A stretch of DNA of 64,000 bases from Colletotrichum lupini (lineage: Eukaryota; Ascomycota; Sordariomycetes; Glomerellales; Glomerellaceae), in contig NC_064676.1 in NCBI RefSeq assembly GCF_023278565.1, positions 2,480,001 through 2,544,000 on the forward strand. The letters run 5' to 3'. The notes below the pieces were generated by a model. That model saw only the letters and a program-made list of their open reading frames with translations, was not told the DNA's origin and ran no database searches. Numbering within the stretch: position 1 is the stretch's first letter; the number at the start of each line of letters is the position of its first letter. Positions 23,551-33,730 of this stretch are shown here, piece after piece. A program made the position numbers and the translations under genes.

Positions 23551-24404
23551 ATGCAGTTCAAGATCTCCGCCGCTGCCTTCCTGGCCTTCGCTGCCTCCGC
23601 CCTGGCCCAGAACGCCAACTTCGACCCCGTCACGAAGCCCACTCCCAACGAGAAGATCAACGCTGGTACCTCCTACACCATCGAGTGGACTGCCCCCGAT
23701 GCCTTCAAGGACGTCACCGTCTCCATCAGCCTGATCGGTGGTGCTACCCAGAACACCCAGATTCCTCTTCAGGACATTGCCTGTAAGTATACAAGTCACC
23801 TGGCTGTGTGGGACGTGATGGAGATATCTACCATCCTCCCGGTAGCCAATTCGCGATGAGATCAGGAAGGAGAACTAACACGCTCTCAGCCGGCATCCCC
23901 AACTCTGCTGGAAAGTACACCTGGACCATCCCCAGCACTCTCGGCAAGGACGCCTTCTACGGCCTGGTCGTCAAGTCTGAGTCCAACCCCACCGTCGACT
24001 TCCAGTACTCCAACCCCTTCCACATCATTGCTGGCGAGGGCTCTGCCTCCGGCACCACCACCGTTGTCTCCTCCTCGCCCACCGCTACCGTCACCCTGTC
24101 CGCTGCCAGCGTTTCGGTCACTCCTACCGCCTCTGCTTCTGCCTCGGCTTCCGCCTCTGTCACCAAGTCTGAGAGCGTCATCGTAAACTCCACCGCCGCT
24201 CTTTCCACCACCGCTGTCCCGACCCCCGCTACCCTGAGCGCTCCTGCCTCCACCATCACCAGCGTCACCCGCCCTGCTACTAACAGCACTGGCACCGCTA
24301 CCCGCTCTGCTATCGCCACCGTTACTGGTGTTGCTGCTGGTGCCCAGGCTACTGCTGGTGTCTTCGCTGTCCTCGGTGGTCTCGCCGTTGCTGCCCTTCT
24401 CTAA
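23551..24404 (+). CDS. Secreted Ser/Thr-rich GPI-anchored protein (Kre9/Knh1-type N-terminal domain)
   Basis: Two exons: 23551-23782 and 23890-24404 (TAA), giving 248 residues. A signal peptide (MQFKISAAAFLAFAASALA, cleaved before QNAN) is followed by an Ig-like fold of about 105 residues (FDPVTKPTPNEKINAGTSYTIEW ... YSNPFHII). The latter is typical of the fungal Ser-Thr-rich GPI-anchored membrane protein family related to Kre9/Knh1. Residues about 130-225 are a Ser/Thr/Ala stalk, a likely O-mannosylation region. The C-terminus AGVFAVLGGLAVAALL is a GPI-attachment hydrophobic tail. Expected place: plasma membrane or cell wall. Codons are strongly C-biased in the third position compared with neighbours such as the RecQ gene, which suggests high expression. 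The domain start and end are secure; the role is not known beyond surface location. Confidence 0.88.
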
Positions 24405-25579
24405 GCAACCTCCGTTGCAGCATTTACTCGGATTCACTACATCTGTTAAAACTGCATTGAGCTTGGTTTTGGGTTTCAACGTGCATATTTGGTCATGAAT
24501 GGATAAAAAGACGGGTGACACGGCTTCAAGGCTAATGAACTCGGGTATTCCGTATCACTACTGCCTTGAGGAATGGGTTCCTCCGCACATGGCGTTTTCC
24601 TGTGTTTTCGATACCAGTGTCCCCGTGGACGTGGGTGATCACGAGGGACGGGTTGATACCTTTCTAGTTGATAATGTGAGAGAGAACGATTCAGTCTGTT
24701 TCTAAAGAAAAAGAAAACAACTTTTTACAATGCTTTGAGTCTTCTTGCCTATGATTCAACTGAATTCTGTGACATGTCGATCACATTGGGGTAATGCTGA
24801 GATGCCGATCAGATCACCTTGCAGCTGCCATGGGACGGCCGCAGCTTGTCTGACGTGAACAGGTGGGATTTTCAGGCACAACTGCGCTCCCTACCACGCC
24901 TAGGTCCCAGCACACTGTCTCGGCGGGCTGACTTCTTGTGTTGACCACAGGTGGCAAGGGTCTGCAACCACAACAGCGATCCTGCAGCTTGGTACCGACA
25001 ATTCTACACCGTGAAGCTAGGTAACATTTTCCTGTTGTGTTGTTATTCATTCTTGAAATGACACGGCCGATTCAATTTCAGCAATGACGTCTTTGTTCGT
25101 TCTTCCACAATGCCCATTGTTCAGGCAATTTACAAAGGCCGCCGATCAAAAACCCACAAAGCAAGCCCCCGGCCGTCAACGGCTACGATTTCCCGGGCCC
25201 GGTCGGACTCGGGTTCAAGAAGGTGGCGGTCGGGGTCTGGCTCTAGCGGCCAACGACAAACGAACGCCAAATTTTCAAAGCCCCCTCTGTTGCTTCCCCA
25301 CAGCAATCTTCAATAATCTTCAATAACAACATAGGAACAGCGGCCAGCTCGCGCCAAGACAAGGTTTTATGTGTGTGTGTGTGTGTTTTTTTTTCCTTCC
25401 CTACACAGGGAGTACGGAGTATTAGTTCGAGAATCAGAATAAGAAACCTGACACGAACTGGCTCATGACTCGGCCGGTTTAGATTGCAACTCCAGTTTTT
25501 CTGGAGACGGTTGGAAACTCTGTAAGAAGTCCGGCGGTCCGGGATCAGACTTGTTGAAACCTTTCCAGGAGTACTCCGT
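24405..25579. other. Gene-free region downstream of the GPI-protein gene
   Basis: About 1.2 kb. It contains a GT microsatellite ending in a T run (about 25370-25396), a tandem AATCTTCAAT duplication (about 25303-25325), and one TACGGAGTA motif (25413-25421). No gene seen. Confidence 0.5.
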
Positions 25580-26217
25580 TTGCTGAGTGCGAGGTATCCG
25601 TATGCAGCAGTTCTTGCTTTTTCCCTTCTTCTTTTCTCCTTGGGCGCTTTCGGTGCCGCCCGAACTCGCCATTCTATGATTCTTCAATCTATCCTGGCGG
25701 CCCTTGTTTCGGATTTTGTCACTACCACCTCAGATACCGGTACGGCAGCATCTCTGCTCTCTTGGGAGCGGCCACTCCGGCGGTTCCGGATTTACCTGCA
25801 GCTATGGTAAAGACTGGTTGAGAGTCCCCTAATCACCAGGTATTCTCGATAATAAACTGCAGTTGGAAGACAAAAGGGCTCAGATTCATCACGGGTATCC
25901 AATACGATTACGGAAAAAGCGGCGCTGATGTGGGAATCTACCCTCAATATAAAGGAAATCAAAAGAGTGCGACTGCATCTGCGTCTGCGTGTGCAATGTA
26001 TTATACTTTCGGCTTCCTCATCTCGGGAGGAACGTTGTGGGAGTATGCGTGGCCTTCCGGCGCGGCAGTACCGACTACCGCAACCCCCTCCCACGGTGAC
26101 ATCGTTGCCCAGGCTAAACGGTTCTTTCACGCACGCCAGCAATACCGTCTCACTTTGCTGAATGGCGGGGAAACCATTTATTTCTCCCAGTTCCTTGGAG
26201 GGTTTGACCTTGTTTGA
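25580..26217 (+). CDS. Doubtful small two-exon gene or gene remnant
   Basis: A frame from ATG 25580 (hydrophobic start AAVLAFSLLLFSLGAFGAA) runs to a possible donor after 25806 (GTAAAG). A 56-nt candidate intron with a CTAAT-like branch site and TGCAG acceptor (about 25807-25862) joins it, in phase, to a 118-codon frame ending at TGA 26215-26217. The second part (starting near WKTKGLRFITGIQYDYGKS and ending YFSQFLGGFDLV) has a more protein-like composition than nearby random frames, rich in Tyr, Gly and Ala. I recognise no domain. The first exon is unconvincing, since its other frames read no worse. It could be a small secreted protein, a decayed gene or chance. Transcript evidence would decide. 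Confidence 0.25.
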
Positions 26218-28311
26218 AAGCTGCGAGTGCGGTATTGCGGTCGTATATTGAAGAACTGGTTAATGCCCGTTGAGCCGGTCTAATCAGCTGACACTCCGTC
26301 CAGCTGAGAGTCAGGCAGAGGAAAACATTCTCCCTGGATATCCGGGTCCGGGGCGCTGGGTGTATGGGCAGTAGGTAGGCGCGCGTCTCCCCCTTGAGCC
26401 CGCAAGAAACGCACTCCCCGTCCGTTCCAATCATGTCTGCCACGGTCCTGAACCCGTCCTGCTTGCGTGACACACATTCTTTGACGGTGCGTGTCCAGGG
26501 GGGCCTAGGGGAATCATCTCAAACTTGACTAGAATTCAGCCGTGGTTTGTGGCAAGAGCTAGATTCTTGCGAAATTCTTGCAATGGGAAGGGTTCACTTG
26601 GATATGCTAAAGCCCACGGATCATGTCTGGGTCGTGCTGATGGAGTAGTTCCGTGGATGGTATGAACTCCTTGAAACGAAGCATGAGCATAGTATCACTT
26701 TGTTCGTTCCACTGCCATGCTTGTGCTGGGAGACGCGGCTGCGCGTACGAAGGAGGGCGTGCTCTTGATGGGTGGATGTTTAGGAAGTTCATTCATCTTG
26801 AGAATATCTTTCCCAATCAATTCGCAAAATCGCGATTACATATGCCAGGCTGAAGGTCTAACTTACATGCTAAACTTGTTCATGCTGGAGTGCTCTCATA
26901 GTAGCGTCTTCGGCTCCTCTCAACGTGTTTTCAAAGCTCGGCCTGAACATCTGACCAGGTTGCCACAAGTATCTGCTCAAAGAGTATGGATAGCAGAGCC
27001 TCCCAAATTCATGGCCATGTATCTCGTCGTCAGTCTTATCAGGGTGTATGTAAGCACATAATCAACGGGAATACGCTCCTAACGAAGGCAGATGTCGGAC
27101 ACTCATCTCCTCCAGGCAGTCAAGAGCGACCCTGCTCATTGTCGGCGCTCGGTAGAGAGACTTTTAGGAGTGTATAAGCCCCCGTTCGTCTGTGCCGAAA
27201 CACAAGCAGAACTCAGTTCCAAGCTCTTATATAGCTAGGTCCCTAGGGTCGTGTACGCTATAAGTATCACTTGCGAGGTCTGGCACCCCCGCCATCTCCC
27301 TCTGTTTCCAAAAATTGACAGGGCGAGAAGTCTTAATACCAACGATGGTAGTGTACTAAGGCTGAGAGAGTACAGAGTGTCGACTTGCCTGATTCAACTT
27401 GGAACATATGGAGCCACTCCTGGTGAGTCTGCTGTGATGGGATCGGACCTCCTAGTCATAAGTTTACCCCCTCTGTATGCAGAAAATATAGAGCGTTTGT
27501 GAGTCTATTTCACATGTCTTCAACGATGTTGCTTTCAATTTCAAGAAGCAGACAATCTCATCGGCTTCAGCATGTAAAACCCGGTACCGAGCAAAGTACA
27601 GCGACGAAGTGAACAAGAAGCCATCTATCACTTCCGGCTTCTCAAGAGCGCCAAGTTGTATTTTTGTACTGAACCATAGCGTTCGGAAGTGTCACAAAAG
27701 CGCGAAGCAAGGCTACTTGCCTTCCATAAGCCCAGCCTCCGGAACGAGTGGGTCCAAAATCTTCAAGGAGTGCTCACGTTCTACGACTATTGTCAGCTCA
27801 TCGTGAAACGAAACCCGATCAGCTTTCCAACGAACCGAGATAAGCTACCGGTGGGTGGTCTTTCAATTCTGAAGTCACTGATGTACAGATTGCAAGTGCC
27901 GGCCATGCGCAAGAGAAGTAACTTGAACACGAGTCAACGTTCCCGTTTTGGTACACCATATCAACCCAGGCATCACTCTACGAAACGACAGACGCCTTCA
28001 AATCCATCATGACGCCAAGACATGGAGGATTGTACCAGAACACAAGAAAGTCACCAAATAAACACGGCGAATGATTTATGTGCAGGTGAGAGGATGCCAG
28101 TGTCATCAACGGGGACCCACCGAATAAGCTCATACTTCAACTCACACATCCCAGCCCGTGATGGAGATCTGCCCAAAGCCCTAAACGCACACATACAATG
28201 GTGGTGAGTCGAGCCGGGCTGCTTTGCGGAAAGGAAAACCTACTGCATATATCAATCCAAGAGATCCTCAAGTAATGTCAAAAGTAGAAGGCGAAAGCAA
28301 AGTCGAAAACG
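26218..28311. other. Gene-free region upstream of the tRNA terminator
   Basis: About 2.1 kb with only short frames and no domain, repeat or RNA gene that I can support. Confidence 0.45.
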
Positions 28312-28322
28312 AAAAAAAAAAA
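28312..28322 (-). terminator. RNA polymerase III oligo-T terminator of the tRNA-Lys gene
   Basis: A run of 11 A on the plus strand, hence T11 on the minus strand, about 30 bases beyond the tRNA discriminator base. It fits a Pol III transcript that passes through the insert and the distal acceptor strand. Confidence 0.65.
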
Positions 28323-28351
28323 GTGTTTGCGTCAATCGCTGACGGGAATTG

Positions 28352-28481
28352 AGCCCGACGTCGCTGGTTATTGTTAGTGATGTTGCCCTTGATGTTTTTC
28401 AAGTGATGGATGAAGCTTACGGGTCGAACCCACAACCTTGAGATTAAGAGTCTCACGCTCTACCGATTGAGCTAGCCGGGC
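28352..28481 (-). tRNA. tRNA-Lys(CUU), T arm interrupted by a 57-nt intron-like insert
   Basis: On the minus strand the acceptor 5' strand GCCCGGC begins at 28481. It is followed by a D arm (GCTC/GAGC), an anticodon arm with stem TGAGA/TCTCA and loop CTCTTAA (anticodon CUU), and a T arm start GTGGG-TTCGACC (28433-28422) with an intact B box. There is no intron at the usual 37/38 position. After one more C (28421) the tRNA breaks off. The next 57 nt (28420-28364) start GTAAGC, contain CACTAAC and end CCAG. Sequence then resumes with CGAC and GTCGGGC (28359-28353), which pairs fully with the acceptor 5' strand (one G-U), then discriminator T (28352). Removing the 57 nt gives a complete tRNA with one T-stem mismatch (51-63). 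It could be a functional gene needing unusual splicing, or an inactivated copy. Confidence 0.8.
28364..28420 (-). other. Intron-like insert within tRNA-Lys(CUU)
   Basis: 57 nt, within the usual size range of introns in this window (most 50-110 nt). The donor is GTAAGC. The branch-like CACTAAC lies about 10 nt before the acceptor CCAG. It sits between the T loop and the distal T-stem strand, not at the canonical tRNA intron site. A 4-base CGAC occurs both before (28427-28424) and after (28363-28360) the insert, which may be chance. Confidence 0.6.
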
Positions 28482-31400
28482 GGATGGAATCCTGCCTGAT
28501 GGTTGGTAACGGGTCGAGGGCCGTGGACGGTTATGGATGGAGGGCGAAGGGGGGGGGGGGGCTCCATAGTCTTGAGCGGGCCCCTCGTAGCAGTTTGGAG
28601 GATATATACATGGAATGGTGTAGTCCCTGGGTATCAAGTGCTTTGAGGTACATGACTTCTCGAGTAGTTCCAATGCTGAACATGATGGCCAACTTATTGG
28701 AGCTTGTAGGTAGCAAGGTGAGACGGAGGTTGGCCCCCTGTAGACATACCAGGCAGATGTGCTGAGATGTCTAGTCGTACGTATTTAGTATCTCATATAT
28801 AGCCATGAGGTAAGACCTTATCCGTGCAAGCAACGGCGCTGGTGTGACTGTGAAACTATCCCTGATCAATATGCCAGGTGTCTAAACATGTTGGACAGGT
28901 TCAAATGCTTCTTACATGTCTTAGCTTCGTACAATTCAGTGTAGCCATGACCATCTCTTGTCTCAAGTCTGCCACATGCAGGACTTGCGGGAGATATTCA
29001 TGTGAGGCGAAGGAAGGGCGGCCGGCAAGCACTGGTCAGTGCCATTCAGATGGTAACAACCATCAGACACAAATTTTGAGCACAGGCACATTCCGTCTTC
29101 TATGTGAACGATTCCATAGTACGAGGGAGAGCACCTGATTCAATAAGCTAAGAGGCGGCGGCCAATGTCTCTAAGTACCAGTCATAAAGACCTTCCTCGA
29201 GACTGGAGAGTCCAGACCTGTGTATCGTGTGCCTCGCGAGGTGTGTCTCTTTCAACGGGATGACTAGGAATGGGATTTACTTCGCTACTACGCGTAAGGG
29301 CCTTCGAGCGTGGCATGGGAACAGCCTTAGTATCAACATGGGCATTCAGCCTCTGCAAAGGTTGAGATTCTCAATTAGCGTAGGCTTGCCAAAGTGGTGT
29401 AAATGGAAGAGACCTACTATCATGCCCAGAGAGCACGTTGAATTCGCTAGCCTGTCTCTTGATTCACTGCATATCCAACTTCTGTAAAGCAGGTTCGAAA
29501 TCGAGAAACTGGAAAAACTTCCTGCAGATCTAGACGCACCAGTTGAACTCGGCATTGGTAGTGCTACTGGGCGAAGGGTGTGGTCTCGTGTCTGATGGCC
29601 TGGCGATCTCAGAGATGACGTTGAAGGGTGACCATTACGTGTTGCTGGAGCGTTCATCTGTAGAACAACAACGAGTATCGGATGGTGATTCACCGCGCGA
29701 ACGCCGAGACAAAAGCCTCGCGCAGGCTGGTTTGATATCATTGGATGTCCTTAGCCGTTGTTGTCTCGGACGTAAGAAGTAAAGCGGCGCAGTTTGGACA
29801 GCATCAGAAACACTGAATAGATCGCATCGTACGTTTTGTTCGCTGATGGCAACCTCTGGCCAAGATTTGGGGGGGACCTAAATATTGTCGTACAGGTTAG
29901 CACGGAGATTCCGGTTCGAAGACATCGGATGAAAGCTGTTCTCGTCGAACTGTGAGTCCTGTGAGTGGTCGCTTTGCTACGAGGCATCTTTCCCATGATT
30001 CTGCTAACCGGGTCAGATGTGCATGTCAGCGAGAATACTAGGTCACACAATTACGAGAAATCCTGGCCGTACCATGTGGCATGCTATTGAGCTAATTGGT
30101 ACTTAGTCTGGGGCACCCTTTCTCACTAAATGCCCGAAATTGCAAATACATCATGACCGTGGCGAATACATGATTGGGCTCGAAACGCTCGGCTGGACAC
30201 AAATCGTTCGCTCTCGACGACGAGACTGCTTGTGGGACAAGTAGCCGCTTTTGGGTGGCATATGTACGGACAAGGTGCCATTTACTTTGTGCCCCGACTG
30301 AAGGCTTAGATGTGATAGCAATCTGATTTCAGAGCCTGTCCTCAACACCAATCAGTCCAGGTAACTCCGCTCCTGGAAGAGATAAACAACACCTACCTCG
30401 CCCAGATGATACGTAAGGCCATACATAAGTAGGCTAATCGGGTTTTCAAATCAATATTGGACGCAATGGTGTCTCCATGAGTAAAGATATGGGTGTGGAC
30501 GTTAGCCGGAGATACAAATTTCGATCCACTTGCTCAGACGAGGAAGGCAGTTTTGTGCCCACTGCCGGCCAGCTCGTGGAGCCCCGGGCAACTAAGACTT
30601 GCTTCTTAGACCCCACGTCCTCTGGCGTTATGCTCTTGAGCATGACAAGTCGGAAACTTCAACAGCGTCGTCACGATGGCGCCAGATAGGGAGTTCTGGA
30701 CCCGGCTAAGTTCACGAATGCCAGTGGAATTACTCGCTCTCAATGCTGTGATCGGAACTTGTCGTGCTTGGCTGAAGGGAAGGGTGTCCTCAACAGGCCG
30801 GGGATCCAAAGGAGGCCAGCTTGAAGCAGGGTTTAGGCGAAAGGCGAAAACACTCAGATACAGGTCCCTGCCGCCGCTCACAATGGAAAGAAAAGCATAA
30901 AGTTAGGTGTCCAGTGCGGCCCGCTTGGCCAGGAAATAGCGGGCATTGTGAAATGTTGAAGCATTAGGCTCCCTCCGTCTCAACTTCAGATAACAAAAGG
31001 TCGTCGTTAGTCTGATAAGAGAGCACCCGACGAAATGCTTTTGCTCAGCACTACATATGTGTCACGTTTCCTGCGCCCTGAATGTGCTACGTATGCTGAG
31101 CGCCTGCTCCCAGGTTGTACCTGTGATGCAGTCGAGTACAAGCAAACGCCTGTATGGTCAAGAAATCTTCGGACAGGTTTTATCCATTACTCTCATCTCA
31201 AGTCAAGGAAGAGAACTGGATATGTCCATGCAGCCGCAGCTTAAGCGCATGGGTCTCTGAATGCACTGAGGGCTGGCGACTGGATGTTGGTTGTGCCGTT
31301 ATCTTGGATTGGACAACTCCGCGGAGGTTGACTTACACGTGTGGAAATGGCAAAGGGGGTCCGCATTGCCGCGTTGAGTGGAGGCTGAAAGAGCCGTTCA

Positions 31401-32471
31401 AAACGCCCGCAACCCACGGCCGCTGTGCCGGATCCATACACAACAGATGCGGTAGCGCCAGTTTGTACGATGCTTCTAATGTTGACATTTGAGCCACAAG
31501 CTCCAAGTTGATAGACATGGATTTTGAGGTCGGAATCGAGTAGTAAAGTCCAGACCTTCGCCACGCCGGGTGTGGATGGCAGGGAATGGAAGCCGGCAAA
31601 CCGGGGGTATGCACGTCGCGACGGGAGACGGGAAGACTGAAGACCTGAACCAGACAAATGGGACTGACGTGGGGGTTTGAATGGCTGACATAATCCATCG
31701 GAACCCTTTGTTAGTGGATCTTCTGTGCGGCTAGGTAGGGCCTTCCATTTTTTGTTCGGCCTTCGTTGTCTCTTTATCTTATCTCAACTCAACCTCCCTC
31801 TCCGAATGCAGCGTAGCAACCTAAATCTCCCTAGTCATCCTCAATTTTCATCAGCTCTTGGGCAGCTGGACCCCAACATGCTTCTCCCGTCATACTTGGG
31901 GAGCATCACGGCCAACGAAACGTGGGGAAAGAGAGTATCAGGGAGAGCCGGCGGAGGATACCACAACCTTGCCCCAGTTACGGGTCCCCGGACTACACCA
32001 CCCCGTTTATTTCTGGCCAGTCTTTAAGGGACAGCAAGCGGCACGCGGTCCATGATCAGGATCAACGTTGTGCCAATTCCTCTGCGACGTCAAATAATGA
32101 CAAAGTATGACATTATTGTTCCACGACGTTGGCCTCGCTTTGTGATGACTGCCAGCTAGCGCAGACGGCACCATCACCAAGGAAGACACGGCCGTCGGGT
32201 GCCAATTGGACGGGCCTAGTCCATATCAAAGACCAGTGCCAGGTCCTTACCTAGTCTAGTTTTTTCTAGGGAGCCAAGCCAGTGCTTGAAGTTAAATCGT
32301 CGCCGGCCAGGACTCCATCAACTTTCACCTTTACAAAACGTTGCTCACCTGATATTCTGTGCCCTTCAGTCGCCAACAACGCAGGAGAGCATTATTACAG
32401 ACCTCAAAGTCGGTTGGTTCCAAACCATCGCTACAAACTTGACGCACATGCCATTCATGGTCGAATGAGCC

Positions 32472-32479
32472 CCGCGGAG
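32472..32479 (-). promoter_or_regulatory. NirA/NIT4-type candidate site
   Basis: CCGCGGAG, the reverse complement of CTCCGCGG, matches the Aspergillus NirA consensus CTCCGHGG. It lies about 1.25 kb upstream of the nitrate transporter start codon. Distance and single copy make it tentative. Confidence 0.35.
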
Positions 32480-32609
32480 ATCGACGCCAACGATTAGGCA
32501 TTCGCCAGTCAGATACCAGAGTCAGTTCCTTATCTCTTGGATGCCAGGGGTGGGGCCTGGGCTCGACCGTCACAACCACATCTTGAGCGCCTTCTGTGAA
32601 CCTACCAAA

Positions 32610-33235
32610 GATAAGCAATAAGCTCAGAAGCCTCCGTTTCGTCGTATTGTTCCCCCTTCCCTTTGCCCCCCTGTCCAATCATTCCCCTTCTAAAGCACTT
32701 TACTGAGTATCTTAAAAAGGCAAGGACTGTCGAGATAAGGCATATGAACCTAGCGTCAGAGGCCACCCGTTTTGGCTCATCACATCACTGCGCTTCACTG
32801 CCTATTACACTGAAGGTTGCGACAGCGCAGTTTTAGGCCTCTTGCTATATTCAGGCCGCTTCTCAGTTGACGGAGAAGAAATTTCTAGCTGATTCTTAAG
32901 GCCCAGGAAAGAAGTACGCCGTCGTTGGCGTTCGTCTCAGCATTCCTCTCGGCTCTGGAAGAGATTCGCCCGTGTCTCGTCAAGATCGTGGCTGTCTCTC
33001 GCTCACTTCATGTTGGATCCTCAAACAATAATTCGCAGTTCATAGCTGTCACTTGTTAGAGCTTCTCCTTGGCTTCCGGCTACCATGACCTAGGAGCCAC
33101 GTTGGGTCGAGGATTAGAGACACAACGTGCAGTATCGGCACTCTCATTCAAGACATCGCCCTAGTGCCTCGGCCTACCTACGCTACAGGAAAGATTGTGT
33201 CATCTCCGTCTTTCTCCCGTCGACGTATTCTTATC
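32610..33235. promoter_or_regulatory. Cluster of AreA/NIT2-type GATA sites
   Basis: AGATAAG occurs at 32609-32615, 32733-32739 and, on the minus strand, 33230-33236, with a further GATAAG on the minus strand at 31778-31783. HGATAR sites are bound by AreA/NIT2, the nitrogen catabolite activators that work with NirA/NIT4 on nitrate genes. GATAAG is short, so some copies are expected by chance. Confidence 0.4.
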
Positions 33236-33730
33236 TGAGAGATCGACCAGCCAGCCTGCTGCCCAGTATCAAGTCTATCACGCAGTTGGTGTGGTCCGGT
33301 CCCTTTACGCCTCTTGGCCGCCTTCCATCCCGTCAGCACGTCTCCGTCACCTTCGCATTTGTCCCCCCCCCCTTCATCCTTGTATCCCCGCGGCAGGGCA
33401 GGGGATTTCTTGCAGGAGAATCAATCCGGTTTAGCGTCTTGCTGTCCCGGAGATGCATCAACCGTCTTCGATCTTCAAGAAGCATATGTCTATCTGTTGC
33501 AAGCATTCATATAAGAGTGTTCCTTGAGCCTTCCCAGTAGCCATAACCGTAGATCTCACCATCCAGACAATCGACAACATCAGCAACCAGGTTCTTTTAA
33601 CAAGCCTCGAGCTTCGGAATCCTTTTCTACGTGGGTCATCACTGGCGACTAACACGAACCCACGACGTTTACCACGCCTTAAACCACACGACACCGAAAA
33701 CTACGAGGAAACAGCGCAATCATCATCACG

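Larger units (their letters stand above)
28482..33730. other. Gene-free region upstream of the nitrate transporter
   Basis: About 5.2 kb. A 13-base G run (28549-28561) lies just upstream of the tRNA. No coding region is supported between 28.6 and 33.7 kb. The last 2 kb hold several GATAAG sites and one NirA-like site that probably belong to the nitrate transporter promoter; the stretch 33100-33730 is its pyrimidine-rich leader. Confidence 0.5.

Noticed and set aside
26781..26800. GTTCATTCATCTTG shared with 11443-11460, and TCGATCCACTTGCTC shared by 30521 and 49457
   Set aside because: Matches of 14-15 bases are expected a few times by chance in 64 kb; the flanks do not align.
28374..28673. 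99-codon minus frame containing RLAQSVERETLNLKVVGS
   Set aside because: This peptide is the well-known translation of a tRNA-Lys gene and marks the tRNA, not a protein.
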